A stretch of DNA of 64,000 bases, from NCBI GenBank assembly GCA_965227645.1, contig OZ245773.1:4278001-4342000 (forward strand), in the 5' to 3' direction. This DNA is from Flavimaribacter sp024343425. GTDB lineage: Bacteria; Pseudomonadota; Alphaproteobacteria; Rhizobiales; Rhizobiaceae. Below the pieces are notes generated by a model. That model was not told the origin of the DNA. It saw only the letters and a list, made by a program, of their open reading frames with translations, and did no database searches. Position 1 is the first letter of the stretch. The number at the start of each line of letters is the position of its first letter. This document shows positions 35,469 through 44,539 of this stretch, piece after piece. A program made the translations under genes and the position numbers.

Positions 35469-38012
35469 TCAATCAGCGCCGCCCATGGCTTCCGCGATGA
35501 TTTCGTCCGCGGCTTGCGCAAGTATGTCGTCATGGGCTTCTCCCACCACCGGCTCGCGGCCTATTTCCAGCATCACCGGAACTGCGAGCGGTGAAATCTG
35601 CTGAAGCCTTTTCAACATGATTCGGCCCTTGATGCGCAACAACATATCAGCGAGCCGGCGGATATCGAGCAGGCCGGCGGCGGCGTCCGCCCGTGTCGCC
35701 TGAAGCAGGATATGATCAGGTTCATGACTGCGCAGCACATCGTAAATCAGATCCGCAGACACCGTGACCTGGCGGCCGGTCTTTTCCTTTCCCGGATGTC
35801 GACGCTCGATCAATCCGGCAATCACCGCGCAGTTGCGGAAGGTTCGCTTGAGCATCCAGGATTCGGCGAGCCAGGCTTCAAGATCGTCGCCGAGCATGTC
35901 TTCATCGAACAGGCTTTCCATCGAGAGCTCGCCGCTCTCGAACATCTGCCCCATGTCGCGCAGGCCCCAGATCGCCATAGAATAATCGGTAGCGACAAAA
36001 CCGAGCGGGCGGGCGCGGGCGCGCTCCAGGCGCCTCGTCAGAAGCATGCCCAGCGTCTGATGGGCCAGGCGCCCTTCAAACGGGTAAGTGACCATGTAGA
36101 AGCGGTTTTCATGCGGAAACGTTTCGATCAGAAGCTGTTCCCCCGACGGGATAACGGATTTCTCCTTCTGGATTTTCAGCCAGTCGCGCACCTGCGGCGG
36201 CAGTTCGTTCCACCGTTCGGGGCTTGCGAGCATGCCGCGAACCTGCTCGGCGAGATAGGTTGAAAGAGGAAACTTGCCGCCGGCGTAGGCGGGAATCTTA
36301 GGATTGCCTTCGCCGCCCTTCGAAACGATGCATTCGTTCTCACGGATTCCTTCAAAACGCAGGACCTTGCCAGCGAAGAGAAAGGTGTCGCCGGGCGCGA
36401 GCATTTCGACGAAGTATTCCTCGATCTTGCCAAGCACCGGCCCGCCGCGCACATTGGCGCCGCGGCCGCGCTGCCGCGTCAGCCTTACTGTCAGCTCCGC
36501 CGCCTCGATGATTGTCCCGATATTCAGACGGTATTGCTGGGCAATCTGCGGATTGCTCACCCGCCACAGCCCGTCGGCGCGCTTGCGAATTCGGGCGTAG
36601 CGCTCATAGGTCTTCAACGCATATCCGCCGGTGGCGACAAAATCGACCACACGATCGAATTGGGAGCGCGGGAGCGCGAAATACGGGTAGGCCGAGACGA
36701 TCTCCCGATAGAGATCGTCCGCGTCGAATGGGGCGGCGCAGGCCATGCCGAGCACATGTTGAGCAAGAACGTCCAGCGTTCCCTCGCCAATCGGCGGCGT
36801 GTCCTGGGCGCCGAGATAGTTGGCGTCGAGCGCGGCTTGGCACTCCATGACCTCGAAGCGGTTCGCCGGCACCAGCAGCGCGCGGCTCGGCTCGTCCATG
36901 CGGTGGTTCGACCGGCCGATGCGCTGGGCGAGCCGGCTCGCGCCCTTGGGCGCGCCGACATGGACCACCAGATCGACGTCGCCCCAGTCGATGCCGAGAT
37001 CGAGCGTCGAGGTTGCGACCACGGCGCGCAGCCTGTTGTCGGCCATCGCAGCTTCCACGCGCCGCCTCTGGCTCGCATCGAGCGATCCGTGATGCAGCGC
37101 AATCGGCAGGTTTTCCTCGTTGATGCGCCAGAGTTCCTGGAACAGCAACTCGGCCTGGCTGCGCGTATTGACGAACAACAGCGTGGTGGCGTGACGGCAG
37201 ATCGCCTCGTAGACCTCCGGCATGGCGTAGCGCGCTGAATGGCCAGACCAGGGCACCCTGTCGCGGCTGTCGAGAATGGTAATTTCGGGCTTCGCGCCGC
37301 CTTCCACGACGATCCGCTCGGAAAGCAGCGTCGCCTTGTCCTTCTGCTGCGGCATCAGCCACGCCTGCAAGGCTTCCGGGTCGGCGACCGTCGCCGACAG
37401 GCCGATCGTCTGCAGCTGCGGACACATTGCCCTCAGCCGCGCAATGCCCAGAGACAAGAGGTGCCCGCGCTTGGAAATCACCAGCGAGTGCAGTTCGTCG
37501 AGGACTATGTAGCGCAGCCCTTTGAAGAACCGTTCGGCGTCGCCATTGGCGATCAGCAACGCAAGCTGTTCCGGCGTCGTCAGAAGGATGTCCGGCGGAT
37601 TGAGTTTCTGGCGCTGACGTTTGGACTGCGGCGTGTCGCCGGTCCTGGTCTCGACTTTGACCGGCAAGTCCATTTCGCGGATCGGCGTCGCAAGATTGCG
37701 CTCGATGTCCACGGCGAGCGCTTTCAGCGGCGAAATGTAGAGCGTGTGGACACCACGGTCCGCCACCGAACCTGGCTGTCGGCGCGCCCGGCCCCGACGG
37801 GTCAGATCCGTCAGCGCCGGCAGGAAGCCGGCAAGCGTCTTTCCGGCGCCCGTAGGGGCAATAAGCAAGGCCGACCGTCCCTTTTCCGCGAGATTGAGCA
37901 AATCCAGCTGATGCGCGCGCGGCCGCCACTTTCTGGCCTGGAACCAGTCTGTAAAGACGGCAGGCAGAATTTTGGAAGAGACCGGTTCGGTGTTGATGGA
38001 ATCGCGTGTCAC
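35469..38012 (-). CDS. Ligase-associated DEXH-box helicase (Lhr-like)
   Basis: An 847-residue superfamily 2 helicase. Motif I is LIAPTGAGKTLAG near residue 53, motif II is VLDELH near residue 175, motif III is LSAT, and motif VI is QRIGRSNHR near residue 368. The C-terminal half holds the winged-helix and Lhr core domain, including ENRFYMVTYPFEGR. It unwinds nucleic acid in a repair process with PdeM. The frame opens at a TTG at 38054, but the GTG at 38012 gives the expected N-terminus and has AGG upstream. Confidence 0.9.
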   Translation of the reverse strand: MTRDSINTEPVSSKILPAVFTDWFQARKWRPRAHQLDLLNLAEKGRSALLIAPTGAGKTLAGFLPALTDLTRRGRARRQPGSVADRGVHTLYISPLKALAVDIERNLATPIREMDLPVKVETRTGDTPQSKRQRQKLNPPDILLTTPEQLALLIANGDAERFFKGLRYIVLDELHSLVISKRGHLLSLGIARLRAMCPQLQTIGLSATVADPEALQAWLMPQQKDKATLLSERIVVEGGAKPEITILDSRDRVPWSGHSARYAMPEVYEAICRHATTLLFVNTRSQAELLFQELWRINEENLPIALHHGSLDASQRRRVEAAMADNRLRAVVATSTLDLGIDWGDVDLVVHVGAPKGASRLAQRIGRSNHRMDEPSRALLVPANRFEVMECQAALDANYLGAQDTPPIGEGTLDVLAQHVLGMACAAPFDADDLYREIVSAYPYFALPRSQFDRVVDFVATGGYALKTYERYARIRKRADGLWRVSNPQIAQQYRLNIGTIIEAAELTVRLTRQRGRGANVRGGPVLGKIEEYFVEMLAPGDTFLFAGKVLRFEGIRENECIVSKGGEGNPKIPAYAGGKFPLSTYLAEQVRGMLASPERWNELPPQVRDWLKIQKEKSVIPSGEQLLIETFPHENRFYMVTYPFEGRLAHQTLGMLLTRRLERARARPLGFVATDYSMAIWGLRDMGQMFESGELSMESLFDEDMLGDDLEAWLAESWMLKRTFRNCAVIAGLIERRHPGKEKTGRQVTVSADLIYDVLRSHEPDHILLQATRADAAAGLLDIRRLADMLLRIKGRIMLKRLQQISPLAVPVMLEIGREPVVGEAHDDILAQAADEIIAEAMGGAD

Positions 38013-38177
38013 GGAAGAAAACCTAGTGCAGAATTTGCGGCGGTAAAACAGCAATAGCCGAATGCGCCATTATCCGGTTGATTGTCCGTTCCATGCTCGA
38101 TATCGGGAGAGACGAGTTGAAAGCGGCGCCGCGGATCACTACTGTTTGAGCGTCACAGGAATACGGAGAATTGTCAC

Positions 38178-38447
38178 ATGTCGAGCAGATTGAACCGCTT
38201 TCTCGGGGATTCGCCCGGACGGACGGTCGTAAAGCTCCTGGTGATTTCCCTGATCGTCGGCGCGGTGATGAGCGCCTTCAACTGGTATCCGATCGACATT
38301 CTTCATGCGATCCGTGATTTCCTCGTCAATCTCTGGAATCTCGGCTTCGACGCCCTCGGCCGTTTCGGCGACTATCTCATTCTCGGAGCCGTAGTCGTCA
38401 TCCCGGTCTTCCTGATTCTGCGCATTCTGAGTTACCGCAACAGTTAG
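38178..38447 (+). CDS. DUF6460-type small membrane protein
   Basis: An 89-residue protein with two membrane helices (about residues 18-36 and 66-84). The FLGDSPGRTVVKLLVISLIVG start and the WNLGFDALGRFGDY middle match the small DUF6460 family common in Rhizobiales. The function is unknown. It precedes the MATE gene by 15 bp and may be co-transcribed with it. Confidence 0.75.
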   Translation: MSSRLNRFLGDSPGRTVVKLLVISLIVGAVMSAFNWYPIDILHAIRDFLVNLWNLGFDALGRFGDYLILGAVVVIPVFLILRILSYRNS

Positions 38448-38462
38448 CCAGAGGCCGGCGTG

Positions 38463-39857
38463 ATGACAGAAGCGCTTGCGGACGACGCCCGATCCGCGGC
38501 GGGACAGGTCGTCAGGCCGTTTTCGGTAACCCATCGCATGGTGCTCGCCATCGCGGTTCCGATGACGCTCGCCTATCTGACGACGCCTCTTCTGGGCATC
38601 GTCGACATGGCTGTCATCGGCCAGCTCGGGCAGGCGGAACTAATCGGGGGCCTGGCGATCGGCGCCATCATCTTCGACGTCGTCTACACCACCTTCAACT
38701 TCCTGCGCGCCTCGACCACAGGCCTCGTCGCCCAGGCGTTCGGCCGGGATGACGCGCGCGAGGAACAGGCGGTCTTCTGGCGTTCGATGCTGACCGGACT
38801 GATCTGCGGTTTCGCTTTGCTGATGCTGTCGCCAATGATCCTGCTTGCCGGCCTGTGGCTGATGGCGCCCGGTCCCGGCGTGGCGGAAGCCGCGCAAACC
38901 TATTTCTCTATCCGCATCCTGTCGGCCCCGGTCGGTCTTGCCAATTATTCTGTCCTTGGCTTCGTCCTTGGACGCGGCGAGGCCATCACGGGCCTCCTGC
39001 TCCAGATGCTCATCAACGGCGTCAACATTTTCCTGTCCATCTGGCTCGGCCTCATTCTTCAATGGGGCATTGCGGGCGTCGCCTGGGCTACCGTTATTGG
39101 AGAATTCGTCGGACTTGTCGCCGGTTTCACTTATGTCTGGCTGCGGTTCGATCGCTCCATTGCGCCATCCTGGCGGATGATCGCCGACATGCCGTCGGTC
39201 ATGAAACTGATGGCGCTGAATCGGGACATCATGATCCGCTCGCTTGCGCTGTTGATCGCCTTCGCCCTGTTCGTGCGCCAGGGCGCTCAGTTCGGCGCCG
39301 TCACACTTGCCGCCAATGCGGTGCTGATGAATTTTTTCATGGTCGCCGGCTACTATCTTGACGGCTTCGCCACGGCGGCGGAGCAGCTTGCCGGCCGTGC
39401 GGTCGGCGCCAATTACCGGCCGGCCTTCGACCGGGCAGTGTCGCTCTCGACAATTTGGGGCTTTGGGCTCGCAGCCCTCACCACGGTGTTTTTCCTGCTC
39501 TTCGGAACCAATGTCGTGGAGTTGATGACGACCGCGCAAGACGTGCGCGCCGCGACTGACGATTATCTCGTCTGGGCGTCGTTCACGGCCCTTGCCGGCG
39601 TCCTCGCCTTCAACATGGACGGCGTGTTCATCGGCGCCACCTGGTCACGCGACATGCGCAACATGATGCTCCTGTCTATCATCGTCTATGTCGCCTGTCT
39701 GTGGGCCCTGACGCCGCTCTTTGGCAATCACGGCCTCTGGATATCGCTGCTGATCTTCCTCGGCATTCGCGGGATCAGCCTCTACCTGCTGGTCAAACCG
39801 CGGGCAAACGCGACATTCCAGACTACTGACCCCGCGGTCTCAACCTACTCTAGCTGA
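38463..39857 (+). CDS. MATE-family multidrug efflux transporter
   Basis: A 464-residue inner-membrane protein with about 12 helices in two MATE halves (PLLGIVDMAVIGQLGQ near residue 42 and AGYYLDGFATAAEQLAGRAVGA near residue 297). It is the DinF-like branch. The family exports cationic drugs or metabolites by Na+ or H+ antiport. A GTG directly before the ATG is an alternative start. The 3' end overlaps the convergent CDF gene by 8 bp. Confidence 0.92.
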   Translation: MTEALADDARSAAGQVVRPFSVTHRMVLAIAVPMTLAYLTTPLLGIVDMAVIGQLGQAELIGGLAIGAIIFDVVYTTFNFLRASTTGLVAQAFGRDDAREEQAVFWRSMLTGLICGFALLMLSPMILLAGLWLMAPGPGVAEAAQTYFSIRILSAPVGLANYSVLGFVLGRGEAITGLLLQMLINGVNIFLSIWLGLILQWGIAGVAWATVIGEFVGLVAGFTYVWLRFDRSIAPSWRMIADMPSVMKLMALNRDIMIRSLALLIAFALFVRQGAQFGAVTLAANAVLMNFFMVAGYYLDGFATAAEQLAGRAVGANYRPAFDRAVSLSTIWGFGLAALTTVFFLLFGTNVVELMTTAQDVRAATDDYLVWASFTALAGVLAFNMDGVFIGATWSRDMRNMMLLSIIVYVACLWALTPLFGNHGLWISLLIFLGIRGISLYLLVKPRANATFQTTDPAVSTYSS

Positions 39858-40746
39858 TGGCGATGCCCTCGTCCTTGAGCTTGTGGTCAGGCTCGACATG
39901 AATGATCGTCCGGGCGTTTGGAATCGCCTTGCGCAACTCCGCCTCGATATGGTCGCAGATCTGGTGCGATCGCGAGACCGACATCGATCCCTCGACAACC
40001 AGGTGAAATTCGATGAACGTCACCGGCCCCGCCATTCTGGTGCGGATGTCGTGCGCTTCCATCGCGCCGGTCGCATTGGCGAGGATAATGTCTTCAATCA
40101 GCGCCGACTCTTTCGAATCGACCGAGACATCCATCAATCCATTCACGGATGACGAGATCACGCGCCAGCCTTCCCACAGGACATTCGCGCCCACAATGAA
40201 CGCCATGAGGGCGTCAAGTATGATCCAGCCGGTCGCAAGCGTCACCAGCAGGCCGAAGAGCACGCCGACCGAGGTGATGACGTCAGCGTAGATGTGGCGT
40301 CCATCGGCGGTCAGAGCCGGTGATTTTTGCTGTCGGCCAACCTTGATCAGAATAAAGGCCCATACCGCGTTGATGGACGCGGCAATGGCGTTGACCAGCA
40401 TGCCCGGACCCGGATCGACGAGTGCGTGCTCGCGACCGAGCGCCATCCAGGCTTCGCGGAAAATCAGCAGCGCCGCCAGCACAATAAGCACGCCCTCGAA
40501 CACCGCCGAAAAATACTCCGCCTTGTGATGTCCGAACTGATGCGTGTCGTCGGCCGGTTTCTGGCTCATGCGGATCGCGAACCAGGCGATCAGCGCGGCG
40601 ATCACATTGACGATCGATTCAAGCGCGTCCGAATAAAGCGCAACCGATCCGCTCAATCGCCAGGCGACGAACTTGATGCCCATCACCGCGATGGAGACCG
40701 CAATGGAGGCGGCGGCAAGTCTTGAGACGAGGCGCGGATTGGACAT
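39850..40746 (-). CDS. Cation diffusion facilitator (FieF/CzcD-like)
   Basis: A 298-residue CDF transporter of normal length. The first metal site is in ALYSDALESIVN near residue 40, the second in DGRHIYADVITS near residue 150, and the cytoplasmic C-terminal metal-binding domain has AHDIRTRMAGPVTFIEFHL. It exports Zn2+, Fe2+ or a similar ion by H+ exchange. The frame is open for 100 codons further upstream, but the family start is at 40746. Unlike the short CDF gene at 4488, it has no metal regulator beside it. Confidence 0.88.
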   Translation of the reverse strand: MSNPRLVSRLAAASIAVSIAVMGIKFVAWRLSGSVALYSDALESIVNVIAALIAWFAIRMSQKPADDTHQFGHHKAEYFSAVFEGVLIVLAALLIFREAWMALGREHALVDPGPGMLVNAIAASINAVWAFILIKVGRQQKSPALTADGRHIYADVITSVGVLFGLLVTLATGWIILDALMAFIVGANVLWEGWRVISSSVNGLMDVSVDSKESALIEDIILANATGAMEAHDIRTRMAGPVTFIEFHLVVEGSMSVSRSHQICDHIEAELRKAIPNARTIIHVEPDHKLKDEGIAIS

Positions 40747-41062
40747 GGGCGTTTGCGGACTGTTCCGGACAGACTGTTGAAGTCGGCATTCCTGCGCGGC
40801 GCAATACGCGAAATCGGCGCAGATTGCAAAAAACGGCTGTTGCAGCACCGCAACCGACAGGTTGCGATCGAGCATTTGAGCGCCAGGCGCAACCAACGTC
40901 ACAAGGAACTGGAGCAGGGCAATCCTCTCCGGTGTTTCAAGGAAGAAAATTTCCTTGAGGTGTAGCATGCATCCTGCATCTACCGGCGGTTTACTTTCGG
41001 GTTCAACGCCAATATCTCCATTTGGCGGGATAAACGCGTCCGGAAGCAAACAGGAGATTTCG
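40747..41062. other. Divergent intergenic region with a hairpin
   Basis: A 316-bp gap between the CDF gene and the aldo/keto reductase. I see no gene. TCAAGGAA-N6-TTCCTTGA (40937-40958) is a perfect inverted repeat that could be an operator or RNA hairpin for either transcript. Confidence 0.45.
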
Positions 41063-42091
41063 ATGAACTATTCCCCTTCACCCTCGCGCTACGACGCGAT
41101 GGTTTATCGCCGCTGTGGCCACTCCGGTCTCAAGCTTCCGGCCATATCGCTCGGCCTCTGGCACAATTTCGGCGAAGACGCCAATCACGAGACCAAGCGC
41201 GCGATCTGTCGCGAAGCCTTCGATTGCGGCATTACCCATTTTGACCTCGCCAACAATTACGGCCCGCCGCCGGGAAGCGCCGAAGAAGCTTTCGGCGAAA
41301 TTCTCAAGACGGATTTGCGGGGATATCGCAACGAGATCGTCATTTCCTCGAAAGCCGGTTACGGCATGTGGCCCGGCCCCTACGGAGAATGGGGAAGCCG
41401 CAAATATCTCATCTCGTCGTGCGAAGATTCATTGAGGCGCATGGGGGTGGACTATGTCGACATATTCTACTCTCACCGTTTCGACCCTGAAACGCCGCTG
41501 GAAGAGACCATGGGCGCGCTCGACAGTCTCGTTCGCCAGGGCAAGGCGCTTTATGTCGGCATATCCTCCTACAATTCCGACCGGACGCGCGAGGCTGTCC
41601 GCATTCTTGGCGAGATGGGCACGCCGCTGCTGATCCATCAGCCGAGCTACAACATGCTCAATCGATGGGTCGAGCGCGACGGACTGAAGGAAACGCTTGC
41701 CGAACTCGGCGTCGGATCGATCGCCTTCACGCCGCTGGCGCAGGGCATGCTGACCGGCAAATATCTCAAAGGCATTCCGGAAGGCTCGCGCGCCACCCAG
41801 GGCAAATCGCTGCGGCCTTCAATGATCAATGAACAGGCAATCGTCCACCTCAACAAGTTGAACGAGATCGCGCAGGCGCGCGGCCAGACCCTTGCGCAGA
41901 TGGCGATCGCCTGGGTGCTGCGTAACGATGGGATCACCTCGGCCCTGATCGGCGCGTCCAGACCCGAACAGGTGACCGATTGCGTCGGCGCCGTGTCCAA
42001 TCTTGAGTTCACCGAGGACGAACTGAAGCTGATCGACGACTACGCCCGCGAGGAAGACATCAATCTGTGGGCACGGTCTTCCGACAGCTGA
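41063..42091 (+). CDS. Aldo/keto reductase, L-glyceraldehyde-3-phosphate reductase type
   Basis: A 342-residue NADPH-dependent reductase of the AKR14/YghZ (Gpr) group: SLGLWHNFGE, catalytic tyrosine region FDLANNYGPPPGSAEEAFG near residue 62, VISSKAGYGMWPGPYGEWGS near residue 95 and IFYSHRFDPETPLEET near residue 134. The E. coli relative reduces L-glyceraldehyde 3-phosphate and methylglyoxal. The ATG at 41063 follows AGGAG. It is probably monocistronic. Confidence 0.88.
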   Translation: MNYSPSPSRYDAMVYRRCGHSGLKLPAISLGLWHNFGEDANHETKRAICREAFDCGITHFDLANNYGPPPGSAEEAFGEILKTDLRGYRNEIVISSKAGYGMWPGPYGEWGSRKYLISSCEDSLRRMGVDYVDIFYSHRFDPETPLEETMGALDSLVRQGKALYVGISSYNSDRTREAVRILGEMGTPLLIHQPSYNMLNRWVERDGLKETLAELGVGSIAFTPLAQGMLTGKYLKGIPEGSRATQGKSLRPSMINEQAIVHLNKLNEIAQARGQTLAQMAIAWVLRNDGITSALIGASRPEQVTDCVGAVSNLEFTEDELKLIDDYAREEDINLWARSSDS

Positions 42092-42094
42092 CCT

Positions 42095-43522
42095 TTATTC
42101 AGCCTGCCGCGCCAGATCGGCGTGGCCGGCCGCCAGTTCCCGCATCCGCGCTTCCACATGCGGCGCTGGAGGCGAGGAACGCCGCGTTTTCAGACTGACG
42201 TGAATCAGCACCTGGTCGCAGGACGCGAGAGCGCCGCCACCAGCGTCGAGCATGCGGTGCCGGAGACGCAGCTTTTTGCCGGCGGCTTCCACAACGACCG
42301 TCTCGACCCGGATCGGGTCTCCGGCCATGGTTTCGTTCAGAAACGCCGTTTTCGTCTCCACGGTGAAGAAACTTTGGCCACCTGCAACATAGGTTTCATC
42401 TGCGCCGATCATGACCATGACCGCGTCTGCGGCGTCGGAAAACACCTGGCCATAGCGGCTTTCATTCATGTGGCCATTATAGTCGGTCCAATCGATCGGG
42501 ATTACCCGTGATACGGTTTCGATCGGTCTTCCCGGCGTGAAGGCGGTTGGCGCTGTGATCTGTTTCTGGTGCTGATTGAGGATTTGCCCCGCGGCGCTGT
42601 CCTGCCCCTTGAGCGCCCGCATCATGGCGACGAGATTGTGATCGCGCAGCCGCTCCAGTTCGTTGATCGTCAGGCGTCCGGACTGTGCGTCCGACTGGCT
42701 GGCGATGGTCTCAACCAGATCATCGGTCAATTCAGGAACGTCGGTCAGTTTGGTCCAGGGCCATTTCAGGGCCGGGCCGAACTGCTCGATAAAATGCTTC
42801 ATGCCCGCTTCGCCTCCGGCGATGCGATAGGTTTCGAACAGACCCATCTGCGCCCATCGCAGGCCAAAGCCATAGCGGATCGCGTCATCGATTTCCTGTG
42901 TGGTGGCGACGCCGTCGCGCACCAACCAAAGCGCCTCGCGCCATACGGCCTCCAGCAGTCGATCTGCAATGTGGGCGTCGATTTCACCGCGCACCTGCAA
43001 GGCAAACATGCCGAGCGAGGCAAGGATCGCGGACGCCTGTTCGATCACATCGGCTGTGTTGTTCTTCGAGCCGACCAGTTCGACGAGCGGTAGCAGATAA
43101 ACCGGATTGAACGGATGGGCGACGATGATCCGCTCCGGTCGGTCAACCCCGGATTGGAGATCGCTTGGCGTGAAGCCGGAGGTGGACGATCCGATGATCG
43201 CTCCAGCCGAAGCATGGGTGATGATATCCTTCAGAATTCGATGCTTGAGGTCGAGCCGTTCCGGCGCGCTCTCCTGCACCCAGTCCACTCCGCTGACAGC
43301 CTCGGCAAGCGTGTCGCAGATTTGCAGTTGTCCTTCGTCCGGCAGGCGCGATTCATAGAGCATCGGCAGCGCATGGCGCGCATTGGAGAGCACGGCCTCG
43401 ATCTTGCGGCCAGCTTCCGGATCCGGATCATACAGATTTACGTCCCAGCCGTTGAGCAGGAAGCGGGCAAGCCAGCCTCCGCCGATCACGCCGCCGCCGA
43501 TGATCGCAGCTGTCCGGCTCAT
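42095..43522 (-). CDS. L-carnitine dehydrogenase fused to a betainyl-CoA thioesterase
   Basis: A 475-residue two-domain protein. Residues 1 to about 320 form a 3-hydroxyacyl-CoA-dehydrogenase-like enzyme with the NAD motif IIGGGVIGGGW and the HPFNPVYLLPLVE active-site region. Residues about 335-450 form a hot-dog thioesterase (IPIDWTDYNGHMNESRY). The fusion is known from rhizobia, where it oxidises L-carnitine to 3-dehydrocarnitine and hydrolyses betainyl-CoA, giving glycine betaine. It overlaps the BKACE gene by 4 bp, which fits the pathway. Confidence 0.88.
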   Translation of the reverse strand: MSRTAAIIGGGVIGGGWLARFLLNGWDVNLYDPDPEAGRKIEAVLSNARHALPMLYESRLPDEGQLQICDTLAEAVSGVDWVQESAPERLDLKHRILKDIITHASAGAIIGSSTSGFTPSDLQSGVDRPERIIVAHPFNPVYLLPLVELVGSKNNTADVIEQASAILASLGMFALQVRGEIDAHIADRLLEAVWREALWLVRDGVATTQEIDDAIRYGFGLRWAQMGLFETYRIAGGEAGMKHFIEQFGPALKWPWTKLTDVPELTDDLVETIASQSDAQSGRLTINELERLRDHNLVAMMRALKGQDSAAGQILNQHQKQITAPTAFTPGRPIETVSRVIPIDWTDYNGHMNESRYGQVFSDAADAVMVMIGADETYVAGGQSFFTVETKTAFLNETMAGDPIRVETVVVEAAGKKLRLRHRMLDAGGGALASCDQVLIHVSLKTRRSSPPAPHVEARMRELAAGHADLARQAE

Positions 43523-44430
43523 GACGGCGCCCGTTTTGTCAGAGTAAGCATGTCGCGCACGGCGGACGGGCCGATGACGCGCGCTCCCATGCGTTCGATG
43601 ATGCCAACAGCGCGTTCAACGAGTTGCGCATTGGTGGCCAGGACTCCCTTGTCCAGATAGAGATTGTCTTCGAGGCCGACACGAACGTTTCCGCCGGCAA
43701 GCACCGCCGCCGCTACATAGGCCATCTGATCGCGACCCAGCGAGAAGGCCGACCAGCGCCAGTCATCGGGCACATTGTTGACCATCGCCATAAAGGTGTT
43801 CAGATCGTTCGGCGCGCCCCATGGAACCCCCATGCAGAGCTGAACAAGTGCTGGACCGGCGAGCGTTCCCTCGCGCACAAGTTCCTTCGCAAACCACAGA
43901 TGTCCGGTGTCGAAGGCTTCGATCTCGGGCTTGACGCCGAGTTCCGTCATGGCCTTGCCCATGACCCTGAGCATCCCCGGCGTATTGGTCATCACATAAT
44001 CGGCTTCGGCGAAATTCATCGTGCCGCAATCGAGCGTGCAGATTTCCGGCAGACATTGCGCGATGTGAACGACGCGCTCGGCAGCCCCGATCATGTCGGT
44101 CGCAGCCTCGTTCAATGGAAACGGCGCCGCCGCAGATCCGAAGACGATATCACCGCCCATGCCGGCGGTCAGGTTCAACACCACGTCGACCTCTGCGTCA
44201 CGAATACGTTCGGTGACCTCGCGATAGAGCGCCGGATCGCGCGACGGCGCGCCTGTTTGCGGATCGCGCACGTGACAGTGCACGATGGCGGCTCCGGCCT
44301 TCGCCGCATCAATCGCGCTCGCGGCGATTTCCCGCGGAGAACGCGGCACATGCGGCGACCGGTCCTGGGTTCCGCCCGAGCCGGTGACGGCGCAGGTAAT
44401 AAAAACGTCCCTGTTCATCTTTAGCGGCAT
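43519..44430 (-). CDS. BKACE family, probable 3-dehydrocarnitine cleavage enzyme
   Basis: A 303-residue beta-keto acid cleavage enzyme (DUF849/KCE fold). It has the Zn/substrate residues in VHCHVRDPQTGAPSRD near residue 50, the LNLTAGMGG loop and GHLWFAKELV. It exchanges the acetoacetyl-type end of 3-dehydrocarnitine with acetyl-CoA, giving betainyl-CoA, which the thioesterase domain of the next gene would hydrolyse. The role is inferred from coupling to the carnitine dehydrogenase. A GAGGTGATCG site precedes the ATG at 44430. No regulator or carnitine transporter is adjacent. Confidence 0.85.
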   Translation of the reverse strand: MPLKMNRDVFITCAVTGSGGTQDRSPHVPRSPREIAASAIDAAKAGAAIVHCHVRDPQTGAPSRDPALYREVTERIRDAEVDVVLNLTAGMGGDIVFGSAAAPFPLNEAATDMIGAAERVVHIAQCLPEICTLDCGTMNFAEADYVMTNTPGMLRVMGKAMTELGVKPEIEAFDTGHLWFAKELVREGTLAGPALVQLCMGVPWGAPNDLNTFMAMVNNVPDDWRWSAFSLGRDQMAYVAAAVLAGGNVRVGLEDNLYLDKGVLATNAQLVERAVGIIERMGARVIGPSAVRDMLTLTKRAPS

Positions 44431-44539
44431 CGATCACCTCTTGTGGTCAAAGCGGCACTGAAACTCGAAAATCCGTCGAGCGCCATGCCGAAAGAGACAT
44501 CCTTTACCGGATTTCAACCACTTTGCTTCGTCTCAAAGC

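Noticed and set aside
40747..41049. Upstream extension of the CDF frame by about 100 codons
   Set aside because: The extension is not part of the CDF family and lacks a start signal; the conserved protein begins at 40746.
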